From assembly GCF_003086295.3 (NCBI RefSeq), contig NC_092039.1, positions 73,489,649 to 73,553,648 of the forward strand: a DNA stretch of 64,000 bases. The letters are read 5' to 3'. Source of the DNA: Arachis hypogaea (lineage: Eukaryota > Streptophyta > Magnoliopsida > Fabales > Fabaceae). Below are positions 18,917 through 30,625 of this stretch, piece after piece (within the stretch, counting starts at the first letter, position 1; the number at the start of each line of letters is the position of its first letter). A program made the translations under genes and the position numbers. Under the pieces are notes generated by a model. The model was given only the letters and a program-made list of their open reading frames with translations, was not told the DNA's origin and did no database searches.

Positions 18917-21311
18917 TGATGAATCTGCTCTTGGCAAGCGCACCAAAATTATCGTCAAATATTAACCCACAGTGGAGTGGGATTGTATCCACAGAGATTG
19001 GTAGATTTGAGCAATTTTAATCAATCGGTGAATTAGTCAAGCTCAACAGAATAAGTTATGTGTGCAGAATTATAAATGGCAGAAACATAAATGACAAAGG
19101 AAATGAAAGAAAGCAATAAAATGCAGAAATGGAAATAACAAGAATGTAAAGGGGAATGGGATTTTGCATAATGTAAGTAAAGCTATAAAAGAATGGGAGA
19201 GATAAGAATGGGAGAATTCATTGAGATCAGGAGATATTGTCTCTTTGGATTAATTCCAGCTCATATCCTCTTCAATCATGCAACTCATTGACCTCTTAGC
19301 AATCATGATTGATTGAGCCCCAATCCCTTGGTGACTCAATCTCTCAGATCTTGATCAATAGTCAATTCCTTGGTCTAATTGCTCATGAAGAGAGATATGC
19401 TTGGTCCCTGATTATACCACACATCATCATAGGTCCAGGTAGAGGGAGGATTGTATGTCACCATATCCAAACACCAAAACCCAGATTCTACTCAAGTGTG
19501 AGAAGGGATTTCTAGCATGGTTTCATGTTTCCTTTTCCAAGGTTCCCATGAAACCCATTTTTCATTCAATCTCTTTTCCAAGTTAATTGAACACTAAGCA
19601 TTAAAATTGAAATTCCTTCTAACAAATCAAAGAGAAGATGAAGAGAAGAAGAAATTCACTATCATTAATCCATCAAGTACAATAGAGCTCCTTTTCTCAA
19701 TGAGAGGGAATTTAGCTACTCATAGCTCAAAGAGAAAGTACAAAAGATGAAAGAGATGAAGTGTGAAAACTAAAGGTGAAATCCCCCAAAAACTAAACTC
19801 TGTGACTTGCTAACCCCATTTCCAATATATCCAAGGGTATTTATACTACTCCTAGATCTAGAAAATAAAAGAAAATTAAAAAGTGAAAAGAAAATTACAT
19901 TTTGGAGGAAAAAGAAACTCAACAAATGTGATCTTCCAGCTGGCGTGTTTCTGGCGTGTCACGCTCCTTCTGTTTCTGATTTGGCGTGCCACGCCTCTTT
20001 ATTCATGTGGCACGCCGTCCTCTATTTCACCCTTCGCGTGCCACGCCTTCGAGCCTAAGTGGCACGCCCAGGACATTTTAAAAGGTAAGGTAGCCTGGCA
20101 TGCCACGCCTTCGAACCAAAGTGGCACACCCAAGGCATTTTAAAAGGGAAAAGCAGCCTGGCGTGCCACGCCCAAAGTGGCATGCTCATGGTCACTTCCC
20201 TTATCTCTATGCTTCTGGAGATTTGTACCAGCGTGGCACACCCAAGGTCTGGCGTTCCACGCCCTTCTTAAATATTCATCCCCTTGCCGGCGTGCCACGC
20301 CTCGTCATCCAAGTGGCACGCTTGAGTTCATTGGCTCCTCTTCTTCCTCTCTGGAAAATACTACCAGCGTGCCACGCCATGATACTGGCATGTCACGCCC
20401 TTCATTCGCTTCATCTTCTTGCTGGCGTGCCACGCCTGATCTCCCAAGTGGCACGCCTGAGTTCACTGGCCCTTTAATTCCTCTTCTAGAAAAGACTACT
20501 AGCGTGCCACGCCATGAGACTGGCATGTCACGCCCTTCATTTGCCATGGTCCCAGAGGTTGGCGTGCCACGCCTGGATGTTCAAGTGGCACGCCAAAGTG
20601 AGATAATTAAGTTGGCGTGCCACGCCTTCGATATCACGTGGCACGCCCAGCTTTATTTGGCCTCGTTAGGTGCTGGTGTGCCACGCTTTGTCGCTCAAGT
20701 GGCACGCCTTAGTGGGACTTCTTGAGCTGGCGTGCCACGCCTTCGATACCAAGTGGCACGCCCAGCTTTTGCATTGTCTCCTTGTTCACTGGCGTGCCAC
20801 ACCTCGTTGCTCAAGTGGCACGCCCATTCAATTGTGGGTCTTATAGGCTTGGCATGCCACGCCTTGGTTCTCAAGTGGCACGCCCAAGTGAACTCTGGGG
20901 TTGGCGTGCCACGCCTTCGACACAAAGTGGCACGCTATAGTGATGGCTCTTCTAGTAACGAGTTCACGTGCCACGCCCTGCTCTTGGTGTGCCACGCCCC
21001 TTTGATGGTTTTCAATTTTGCTCTCTGGAATGTTGTACCAGCGTGCCACGTCCAGCTTCTGGCGTGCCACACCAATACATTTTTGTGGCGTTTGTTCCAA
21101 GTGGCACACCTGCTTCACACGCCCCACTTGTTTTGTTGTTTTCTTTCCCATTTTTGATGTCTTCTCCACCTGAAATCCAGCACAAACTCATTTCAAAGCA
21201 ATATACTACGATATTCATCAATTAAGGTATGAATTGCAATGATCAAATGAGATTATGCCTCTTCTATGGTCCTTTTTATGATAGAAAAAGGGTAGTTGAT
21301 GTAAGTCATCA
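18917..21311 (-). mobile_element. 5' LTR of C (start approximate)
   Basis: Right end TAAGTCATCA at 21311 abuts gag sequence of element I. The left end is placed at TGATGA (18917), which mirrors TCATCA, but a start nearer the PBS (about 18884) cannot be excluded. About 2.4 kb. Contains a U5 block (gcaagcgcacc ... gtatccacagagattgg), a TATA-like element near 19840 and the large GGCGTGCCACGCC array. Confidence 0.75.
19940..21125 (-). repeat. Array of GCGTGCCACGCC / GTGGCACGCC inverted repeats in U3 of C
   Basis: More than twenty units. A typical unit has GCGTGCCAC, about 14 nt, then GTGGCACGC, so each can fold into a 9-bp stem. Loop sequences vary (ttcgataccaa, tcgttgctcaa). Units are separated by 20-45 nt of non-repeated sequence. 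Lies just upstream (sense) of the TATA-like element. Not CRISPR: eukaryotic LTR, irregular spacing, palindromic arms in both orientations. Confidence 0.92.
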
Positions 21312-21635
21312 GATCTTCTGATGGAAGTCCATGAAACTTGCAGTTCTGCTGCATTAGAGAAATTAATTGAGGCTTAAGCTCAAAGTTGTTTGCTCCAATG
21401 GTAGGAATTGAGATGCTTCTTCCATAGAAGTTGGAAGTTGGTACAGCATAGTCACCAAGCATCTTCCTTGCATTGTTGTTATTATTTTTGGCTGCCATGT
21501 CTTTTTCTTTTCAAAAACTTCTGTTAGGTCCTCTCCAGAGAGTTGTGCTTTAGCTTCTCTTAGCTTCCTCTTCAGAGTCCATTCAGGTTCAGGATCAGCT
21601 TCAATAAGAATGCTTTTATCTTTGTTCCTACTTAT
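21312..21635 (-). pseudogene. gag: Gag N-terminus of I, start codon lost and frameshifted
   Basis: Homologous to the Gag start of G and H (SRNKDK...EADPEPE...LKRKLREAK, then MAAKNNN, GANNFELKPQLISLMQQNCKFHGLP). The initiator reads ATA instead of ATG at 21635, and one base is missing just before the MAA codons. The frame runs into LTR C after GLPSED. Confidence 0.8.
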
Positions 21636-23252
21636 ATGAAAGAGAAAAAAACAATGAAAGTATGGAATCCTCTATGTCACAGTATAGAGATTCCTTGATG
21701 TGTAAGAAGAAAAGAAAAATAGAAGGATGAGGTAGAGAGAAGAATTCGAACTTATAGAAAGGGAGGGGGTCCGAATTATTAAAGGAGGATAAGTGTTAGT
21801 GATTTAATAGAAAGAGATGAGAGAGAAGAGAAATTTGAAATTAAAAAAAAAGAAATCAAATAAAATTAGAATTTAAAACAATTAGTTAATTAAAAAGATT
21901 TTGGAAAAAGTGGTTAGTAATTTTCGAAAATTAGAGAGAGAGAAAGTTAAATTTTTAAAATCAAACAAAAAGTCAAGTAGTTAATTGAAAAAGATTTAAA
22001 AATCAATTTTGAAAAGATAGGAAGTTAGAAAAGATTTTGAAATTGAATTTTAAAAAGTTATGATTGAAAATTTATTTTGAAAAAGATTTGAAAAGGAAAT
22101 TAAAAAGATTTGATTTTTGAAATTAAAGTTGATTACTTGACAAACAAGAAACTAAAAGATATGATTCTATAATTTAAAGATTGAACCTTTCTTAACAAAA
22201 AAGTAAAAAACTTGAAATTTTTTAATCAAACCTTAATTGTTAGCAAGGTTTTCGAAAATATGAAATAAAAATAAGAAAAATATTTTGAAAATCAATTTTT
22301 AAAATTTTCAAAAAATAAAAAATGAAAAAGATTTGATTTTTGAAAAAGTTTTGAAAAGATAGGATTTTTAAATTGAAATTTTGACTTAACTAACAAGAAA
22401 CAACTAAATTTTAAAAATTTTTGACTAAGTCAACCCAAAAATTCAAAATTTATGAGAGAAATGAGGGAAAGATATTCTTTATTTTTGAATTTTAATGAAG
22501 AAAGAGAAAAACAACAAAATAACTCAAGACATGAAAATTCAAGATCAAAACAATGAAAACAGCAAGAACATCGTTGAATGTCAAGATGAACACGAAGAAC
22601 ACTTTGAAGATCATAATGAACATCAAGAACTTATTTTTGAAAAATTTTTAAGAAAAGAAACACATGCAAGACACCAAATTTAGAAATTTTTAATGCTTAG
22701 ACACTAACAAACTAAAAATTCATATGAAAAACAAGAAAAGACACAAGACAAGAAATCACAAGATCAAACCAAGACAATCATCAAGAACAACTTGAAGATC
22801 ATGAAGAACACCATGCATGAGTTTTCGAAAAAAACTTTTTACGAAAATTAAAAATATGCAATTGACACCAAACTTAAAATTTGACACCAGACTCAAACAA
22901 GAAACACAAAATTATTTTTGTTTTTATGATTTTATTAATTTTTTTAATTTTTCAAAAAAAATTTTTGAAAAAGAAAATAAAGAAATTCAAAATTTTTAAT
23001 ACAAATTCCAAGAATCATGCAATGTTAGTCTAAAGCTTCAGTCTAAAAAAAAAGATTAGACATGGCTAGCCAAGCATCAGCAAGTCATTACATACAATAG
23101 CCAAATTGATGAGAATCAACTAGCTCCTGTGATGATAAAACCATCATCTGAAACTCTAGAATTCATTCTTAAAAATTCTGAAGAACAAAATAAAAAGAAA
23201 ATTACCTAATCTAAGCAACAAAATAAACCGTCAGTTGTCCAAACTCGAACAA
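21636..23252 (-). other. Leader of element I
   Basis: 1.6 kb, strongly A/T-rich with many aaaagattt-type words, no credible ORF. Two motif AAGTTTGGTGT-like sites (near 22672, one mismatch, and 22865), as in the leaders of F, G and H. Unlike G and H it lacks the GGCGTT palindrome array. Confidence 0.65.
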
Positions 23253-23270
23253 TCCCCGGCAACGGCACCA
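23253..23270 (-). other. Primer binding site of I (tRNA-Asp)
   Basis: tccccggcaacggcacca, followed by the AGTTTT-type 6-nt spacer and the LTR at 23277. Confidence 0.9.
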
Positions 23271-23276
23271 AAAACT

Positions 23277-26200
23277 TGGTACACGAAATTGTGAGTTCAC
23301 ACTTTTCTCACAACTCCGCGCAGCTGACCAGCAAGTGCACTGGGTCGTCCAAGTAATACCTTACGTGAGTAAGGGTCGATCCCACAGAGATTATCGGCTT
23401 GAAGCAAGCTATGGTCATCTTGTAAATCTCAGTCAGGCGGATTCAAATGGTTATGAGGTTTGGATAATTAAAAGAGAAATAAAACATAAAATAGGATAGA
23501 GATACTTAAGCAATTCATTCGTGGGAATTTCAAATAAGCGTGTGGAGATGCTTTGTTCCCTCTGAGCCTCTGCTTTCCTATTGTCCTCATTCAATGGCAA
23601 GCTGTATATTGGTGCATCACCGTTGTTGATAGGCAAAATTGTGATTTACACTTTTTATAACTCGAACAATTCTTAGTAATGGCTCCAAAAACTTGGTGCA
23701 CACTACTATGGTTCACTCACATTCTTCACAACTTCACACAACTCTCCAGCAAGTGCACTGGGTCATCCAAGTAATAAACCTTACGTGAGTAAGGGTCGAT
23801 CCCACGGAGATTGTTGGTATGAAACAAGCTATGGTCATCTTATAAATCTCAGTTAGGCAAATTCAAATGGTTATAATAGTTTTCGAAAATAATAATAAAT
23901 AAAGCAAAAGATAGATGAAAGAGATACTTATGTAGATCCTAGGTGGAAATTTCAGATAAGTGTATGGAGATCCTTTGTTCCTTCTGAATCTCTGCTTTCC
24001 TACTGTCTTCCTCCAAGCATTCTTACTCCTTTCTATGGCAAGCTGTATGTAGGACATCACCGTTGTCAATGGCTACTTCCCATCCTCTCAGTGAAAATGG
24101 TCCAAATGCTCTGTCACAGCACGGCTAATCATCTGTCGGTTTTCGATCATATCGGAATAGAATCCATTGATTCTTTTGCGTCTGTCACTATGCCCAACAA
24201 TCGCGAGTTTGAAGCTCGTCACAATCATTCAATCCCTGAATCCTACTCGGAATACCACAGACAAGGTTTAGACTTTCCAGATTCTCAAGAATGGCCGCCA
24301 AAGGATTCTAGCTTATACCATGAAGATTCTGATTAAGGAATCCAAGAGATACACGCTCGGTCTAAGGTAAAACATAAGTGGTTGTCAAGCACGCATTCAT
24401 AAGGATGGATGATGATGAGTGTCACGGATCATCACATCCATCAGGATGAAGTGCAGCGAATATCTTAGAATAAGAATAAGCTTGAATTGAATAGAAGAAC
24501 AATAATAATTGCATTAATTCTCGAGGTATAGTAGAGCTCCACACCTTAATCTATGGTGTTAGAAACTCCACCTTTGAAAATACATAAGTGATGTCTAGGC
24601 ATGGCCGAATGGCCAGCCTCCAAAATGTGATCAAAGATGTAAAATCCCAGATGAAAATACAATAGTAAAAAGTCCTATTTATACTAGACTAGCTACTAGG
24701 GTTTACAGAAATAAGTCTAAGTGCAGAAATCCACTTTCGGGGCCCACTTTGATGTGTGCTTGGGCTGAACTTGAGCTTTACACGTGCAGAGGCTTCTTTT
24801 GGGGTTAAACGCCAATTTGTAACGTGTTTTTGGCGTTTAACTCTGGTTTGTGACGTGTTTCTGGCGTTTTACTCTAGAATGCAACATGGAACTGGTGTTG
24901 AATGCCAGTTTGCATCGTCTAAACTCGAACAAAGTATGAACTATTATATATTTCTGGAAAGCCCTGGATGTCTACCTTCCAACGCAGTTAAGAGCACGCC
25001 ATTTAAAGTTCTGTAGCTCAAGAAAATCAATTTCGAGTGCAGGGAAGTCAGAATTCAAAAGTATCAGCAGTCCTTTTTCAGCCTGAATAAGATTTTTGCA
25101 CAAGTCCCTCAATTTCAGCCAGAAAATACCTGAAATCACAGAAAAACACACAAACTCATAGTAAAGTCCAAAAATATGAATTTTTCATAAAAACTAATAA
25201 AAACATCCCTAAAAGTAGCTATATTCAACTAAAAACTACCTAAAAACAATGCCAAAAAGCGTATAAATTATCCGCTCATCAGTTGTCAATGGCTACCATC
25301 CATCCTTTCAGTGAAAACATGTCCGCTACGGTTTTCCGCATGGCTAATCAGCTGTCAATTCTCGATCGTGTCGGAATAAGATCCATTGATCCTTTTGCAC
25401 ACTGTCACTGCGCCCAACAGTCACGAGTTTGAAGCTCGTCACAGTCATCCCATCCTAGATCCTACTCAGAATACCATAGACAAGGTTTAGACTTTACAGA
25501 TTTCAAGAATGCTGCCAATTGGTTCTAGCTTATACCACGAAGACTCTGATCTCACAAAATGGAAGACTCTGTTGTCAGGAGAGGCAACCATGCATTGTGA
25601 ACCAGTAGGCCAAGAGATACACACTCAAGCTATTGCATGTAGAACGGAAGTGGCTGTCAAGCACGTGTTCATAAGGGAGAATGATGATGAGTGTCACGGA
25701 TCATCACATTCATCAGGTTGAAGTGCGAGTGAATATCTTAGAGTAAGAATAAGCTTGAATTGAATAGAAGAACAATAGTACTTTGCATTAATTCATGAGG
25801 AACAGCAGAGCTCCACACCTTAATCTTTGAGGTTTAGAAACTCCACTGTTGAAATACATAAGTGATGAAGGTCTAGGCATGGCCGAATGGCCAGCCCCCA
25901 AAACGTGATCAAGAGATCAAAAGTGATCCTAAGATAGTCTCAAAAATGATCTAAAGATATGAATATAGTAGTAAAAAGTGCTATTTATACTAAACTAGTA
26001 AACTAGGTTTACAGAAAATGAGTAACTAAGTGTAGATAGTGCAGCAATCCACTTCCGAGGCCCACTTGGTGTGTGTTTGGGCTGAGCATTGAAGATCTCG
26101 CGTGCATAGGCTCTTCTTGGAGTTTAAATGCTAGTTTTGGTGCCAGTTTGGGCGTTTAACTCCAGCTTTGGTGCCAGTTCTGGCGTTTTACGCCAGAAAA

Positions 26201-26603
26201 ATGTCTCTGACCGGCATTTTGACGCCAGTTTGGGCCATCAAATCTTGGGAAAAGTATGGACTATTATATATTTCTGGAAAGCCCAAGATGTCTAATTTCT
26301 AACGCAATTAATAGGGTACCAATTGGGTTTCTGTAGCTCCAAAAAATTCACTTCGAGTGCAGGGAGGTCAGAATCCAACAGCATCTTCAGTCCTTTCTCA
26401 GCCTCTGGATCAGATTTTCGCTCAGGTCCTTCAATTTCAGTTAGAAAATACCTGAAATCATAGAAAAACACACAAACTCATAGTAAAGTCTAGAAATGTG
26501 ATTTTTGCATAAAAACTAATAAAAATATACTAAAAAGTAACTAAAACCTATTAAAAACTATGTAAAAATAATGCCAAAAAGCATATAAATTATCCGCTCA
26601 TTA
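23277..26603 (-). mobile_element. 5' LTR of I, interrupted by solo LTR J
   Basis: Segments 23277-23626 and 25282-26603 join into one family-B LTR of about 1.67 kb. The U3 holds degenerate GGCGTT/GCCAG half-palindromes near 26125-26230 and a tatttata TATA-like box near 25982. Confidence 0.87.
23627..25281 (-). mobile_element. J: family-B solo LTR with target duplication GTTGT and a relic PBS inside its U5 end
   Basis: Flanked by GTTGT at 23622-23626 and 25282-25286; ends TGATAGG and CTCATCA. In sense the LTR reaches a normal family-B end (GTGCACCA near 23690), then continues through a mutated PBS (sense ttggagccattactaagaa, near 23670) and leader, and ends in a second copy of the LTR-end sequence (TCACAATTTTG). 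The LTR therefore appears to have captured a PBS. Confidence 0.8.
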
Positions 26604-28755
26604 GTTATTAATATGGATATAGCCTAAATTCTTGTTGATTGGAGTTGAGTTGGTGATTTGGATTTACTTTGAATTGAGCTTTGGTGGCTAAGCTTGAAGG
26701 CTTGTGAGAAGGAGATTATTTTGGTGATTTTGTACTTGTACGGGAATCAACCAATGTATGGTTTCCATTTTCTTTAAATAATATGTAATGTTATGGGTAA
26801 CTTAAGCTAGTGGACCTTAAGATAGGATTGAATTGAATGAATTGGTTAATTGTTGTTGAACTTGTTGCGGTGATATGAAGTTGATGATAATTATTGATGT
26901 TGATTTTGATTAATGATAATTTTGATGTTGATAATGATTGATGATGATATTGATGTTGATGATCAATGATGAGGATTATGAGTTTCGATAATGATATATT
27001 GATGAATAGCAAATGTGATGGATTGGAATGGTGTAAATGTGATATAATTGATGCTTGGATTGATAATTGTTGAGAACGATAATTTATGAGTGGAAATTGT
27101 GGAAAGAGTTGATGATTTGGAACTAAATGATTAGGTGTTTTATGGTTCAACAATGATGGAAGTGTAATTGGTAATGTTTATGAATGTGTAGGATTGGAAT
27201 TGGGTATGGTTGGTTTGGGTTTGGTTTTGAGTTTTGGAAAACTAGAGGACTTTGCAAATTTTGGTAAAACCTTGTTTTTGAACCAATTTTGATGGGCCAT
27301 AACTTGGCCTCCAGACCCCCAATTTTGATGAAACTTGTTTAATGAAAATTTGGTCCATGAGGTTTATGCCATTTGAAAAATGTATGAAAAATAATTTTTA
27401 ACGAAGAAGTTATATGCGTTTGAAGTTTGGTGTGAAAAACTAAATTCTGTAGCAAAACATCTTTTTCTAAAAATTAGGAGGCATGCGTATGCGGAACAGG
27501 CATGCATACGCGAGGATGGGCCTATGTCCCAACACTCATGCGTACGCAAAAATGCAAATTTTACACCCATGCGTACGTGACCAATGGCTTACGTACGCGG
27601 GAACCCTTTTCTGTTTTGAAGGTTCGCGTAGGTGGATAATGCTCGCACACGCGACAATCCAATTTTTACACTCATGCATATGCGGGAACGGGCATGCATA
27701 CACATGACCCCTGTTTTGCTGAAAATGTGATTTTTGTATTTTTGAGAACTCTTCTAGCTTTCAAACCTCTGTAACTACTGTTTAAGATCCCCTATCTAGT
27801 ATTTAGGCCTTTGGGACAAGGTAGACACAATGAGTGGTCTTAGTTAAATATATTTCTATTATAAGATTAGAGATAGTGACTTAGGCTTGGGAAGTTCTAT
27901 GGATGGAATAACTTGAGTGGATTGGAGGAGTGTTGGGTTGATGATGAATTGAGAAAAATGAATGATCGAGGCTGTTGAACATGATGAGAATGGCAGTGAT
28001 CACTGAGACTGAATAATCTATTACTAATGTGCTATGACTGCTAAGTCACTATGCGCCTGGCAAGGATGGTGGTTGATCCCGCTTATCGAGGTTGCAGCAC
28101 CGGTGTAAGGACGGTGGTTAATCTCACTTACATTGAGATGTGAGGTCTGAGGCAGAGTATCCCACTCGCATCCTTTCGAGTCACAAGAGTGTGCCAGACA
28201 CTATATCTCTGGATAGTTTGCCGGACACTTTATCCCTGGGGCACCAATTATATTCTGACCGATAAGCGACATTCCAAGGGTATGTGTCAGGTTGGTAGTT
28301 GAATCGACAAGTGGTATAACGCCCAATAAGATAGGCATTCATCATATGCATTCTTATGTGTTTGTTTCCTTTGTTTACTTGCATTGTACCAACTTGTATA
28401 ACATGTTTAATTGCTAATTGAATTACATGTTATATATGTATATTACTTATGTTTAACTTGATTGCATTACTTGTGTTTTCTGCTGGGATTGAAGAGGATC
28501 GGTAGGCGATGGCGATGGGATCGCATAGAGGATAAGTTGGCGAAGGCTGTGGGACAGCAGTGATCTGCCAGTTGGAAAATCCTTAAGATTAGATAACCCT
28601 TTATGGAATTTTCATAAAAATGTTTCTAAGTTTGAATCTTATGCATGTGAGAAGTTCTAAGATTACCTTTGGCTTTCCGAAACCTTATAGCTTATTTATT
28701 GGGCACTGTTACCATAGTGAGAACCTTCGATTCTCATAACATATGTTGTTGTTGT
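26604..28755 (+). other. Element L: non-coding region before a TGTAACGACC-type LTR
   Basis: About 2.15 kb, no credible ORF. Contains ttgatgatgat-type simple stretches (26880-27000), a patch of tGCGTACGC/GCATGCATACGC motifs (27480-27700) and a GC-richer block (28050-28300) with repeated ggtggttgatcccgc and ccggacact phrases typical of plant retrotransposon non-coding regions. Lineage not determined. Confidence 0.5.
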
Positions 28756-29011
28756 TGTAACGACCTGATTTTCAGTACGTCATGATTGTTCTGAGAACCG
28801 AGTGTCACCAACTTGCTTATCTAAAACTTTAACTATTTATTACTATGTCTGTAATCATATTAGTGTACTATCGAATTTTGGGAAAACTTTTTCTTTATAA
28901 AAAAGATTTGCGATGGTAACTAACTAAACATATCCGAGGCATATAAAGGATTAAGTAAAACATACACAAGGTCAACAATGTATATATAAACATAATTGAT
29001 GATAGAGATTT
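28756..29011 (+). mobile_element. Element L: start of its LTR, truncated by K
   Basis: TGTAACGACCTGATTTTCA is a common start of plant gypsy LTRs. About 255 bp are visible before sequence of LTR K begins; the exact boundary (28990-29015) is uncertain. Confidence 0.5.
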
Positions 29012-30587
29012 CTATGTCAGTTTAGAATCAATAGAGTTGAGTCAATAGTAGCATAGTCCAAACCAACAATAAACTCTCACAATCAAATGTTATCACAATT
29101 CAAACCAAATATAAATCGAGAGTCATTTAACCTCGGGTCGTTCTCCCTAGGAATACGATTGGAAGTGTTGCTCTTTCGGTTGTTAGGGACAAAAAGGGCT
29201 GTTTTCAAATCAAGGAATGAAAGATTAAAAGAACGAAGCAATAAGAGAACAAAGAGATGATCAAAATTGATATTAAAGCAAGAAAGAGAAAAGTAAGGTC
29301 CAAACTAGTGAAAATGCAAGGTATGTAATAAAGAGCCTTGACTTAGAAAAATGAGGATCCAAGGAATCCTATCACTGCCATAACCACAACTATGATCATT
29401 ATGATGAGTCAATCTCGCCTAGTTAACCCCAAACATCGAGGAGTAAGTCAAGCAAGCATAATTGACCTTAATCCATAAATCCTAGCTAACTTATCAAGCT
29501 AGTTGATAAAAAGCTAGCGTCAATGGAAACAAGAGTCAACTAACTACCCAAGAATTATCACTAAATTTCGGACATTATGACTCTAGTATCCTAGGAACTC
29601 AAACTCCAAGCCAAGGTGTGAAAATCTACTCACAATCTAAGGTTGGCATTTTCACAAACACCTTGTGTGCATAAAAGTAAAACATGGAAAATTGCAAGGA
29701 AAATTGGAAAACTATAACCAACTATGCACAAAACCAAATATAAACAAGCAATCAAGCATAAAGGAAGCATAAAACATTAAATTCATCAAACAAAACTTCA
29801 AGAAACTCAAAATTGGAAATATGAACAAAGTAACTTGAACCAAAAGGAAATGGAAGTAAAAGTGCTTTAATTAAAGAGGAAATTGAGAGTACTTACAATT
29901 AAAGAAGCAAAATCCAAAATTAAAGCTTGCTATAAAATGCTATAATGGAAATGGAAATGAAACCCCTACATACTCCTACTCCTACTCCTAATTACTCTCT
30001 AAAAAAAACTATCTAAGTGAGCTCTCTTCATAAGTATTGAATTTCCCTTCATATAGCATCCAAATTCAGCCTTCAAACCTACCAAAATGGGCCAAGAGGC
30101 CTCAGAAATCGCGAAGCACGTGATTTATTAATGAAATCACGTGCAGGGTTATATGCCTATGCACAGATGTGTGTGTACGTACACTTGGCTGAAAGTTAAC
30201 CTGAGCGTACGCACAGGTGGTCGTGCGCACCCACACATGGAAATTCCTTCTTGTGCGCACGCACGCTTGCTCGTGCACACGCACACTTCGCTGTGTGTGC
30301 TTTTTCTTGTTTTCTTCATGTTTTCGCCCTTGTACATGCTTTCTTCCACCTTTGGTTATCCATTCTTACCCAAATGACCTGAAATCACTCAACAAATATG
30401 TCATGGCATCAAATGGAGTAAAATTGGAATTAAATTGCTCATTTAAGCATAAAAACACATGTTTTCACATTTAGGATCAAATTAGGGAGAAAACACAAAA
30501 GTACACTATTTTGGTGCTTAAGTGTAGGTTATGAGCTAGAATCCATCCAAATTGAGTCAAAATATATCATCAAATGTGGACTCATCA
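29012..30587 (-). mobile_element. 3' LTR of element K
   Basis: Ends CTCATCA at 30587, followed by the K PPT and hairpin. Has the U5 block cctcgggtcgttctccctagg (29132-29152) shared with E. A CG-rich patch with GTGCGCACGCACGC-type sequence lies at 30155-30295, upstream (sense) of a TATATGAAGG-like site near 30055. Left boundary approximate. Confidence 0.75.
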
Positions 30588-30607
30588 ATTTCCCCACACT
30601 TAAACAA

Positions 30608-30625
30608 TAGCATGTCCTCATGCTA
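30608..30625 (-). ncRNA. RGGA-loop hairpin before the 3' LTR of K
   Basis: Plus-strand TAGCATGTCCTCATGCTA: 7-bp arms, sense loop AGGA, followed by TTGTTTAAGTGTGGGGAAAT and the LTR. Confidence 0.7.

Larger units (their letters stand above)
13758..21311 (-). mobile_element. Element C: Athila-like Ty3/gypsy element with RT, 3' part outside window
   Basis: Minus-strand order: 5' LTR (about 18917-21311), tRNA-Asp PBS, gag, protease, RT up to FMDD, then interruption by M. The only element here with recognisable reverse transcriptase. All reading frames are broken. It is inserted in the gag gene of element I, where the flanking bases gatct at 21312-21316 may be the target duplication. Its own gag is split by solo LTR E. 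Confidence 0.85.
21312..26603 (-). mobile_element. Element I: family-B retrotransposon, 5' part only in window
   Basis: Minus strand: 5' LTR (23277-26603, interrupted by J), PBS, A/T-rich leader, then the start of gag, broken off by insertion of C at 21311. The distal LTR end reads CTCATTA (CATCA expected). The remainder of I is left of C, outside the window. Confidence 0.85.

Noticed and set aside
20177..20725. 182-codon open frame in the C LTR
   Set aside because: Translated GCGTGCCACGCC repeats; overlapping frames equally open; no protein features.
19940..21125. CRISPR-like array (short repeat, unique spacers)
   Set aside because: Repeat units are inverted pairs with irregular spacing inside a plant LTR; no cas genes and no uniform spacer length.
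26881..27153. 120-codon minus-strand frame in L
   Set aside because: A His/Ser/Ile-rich by-product of ttgatgatgat simple sequence.
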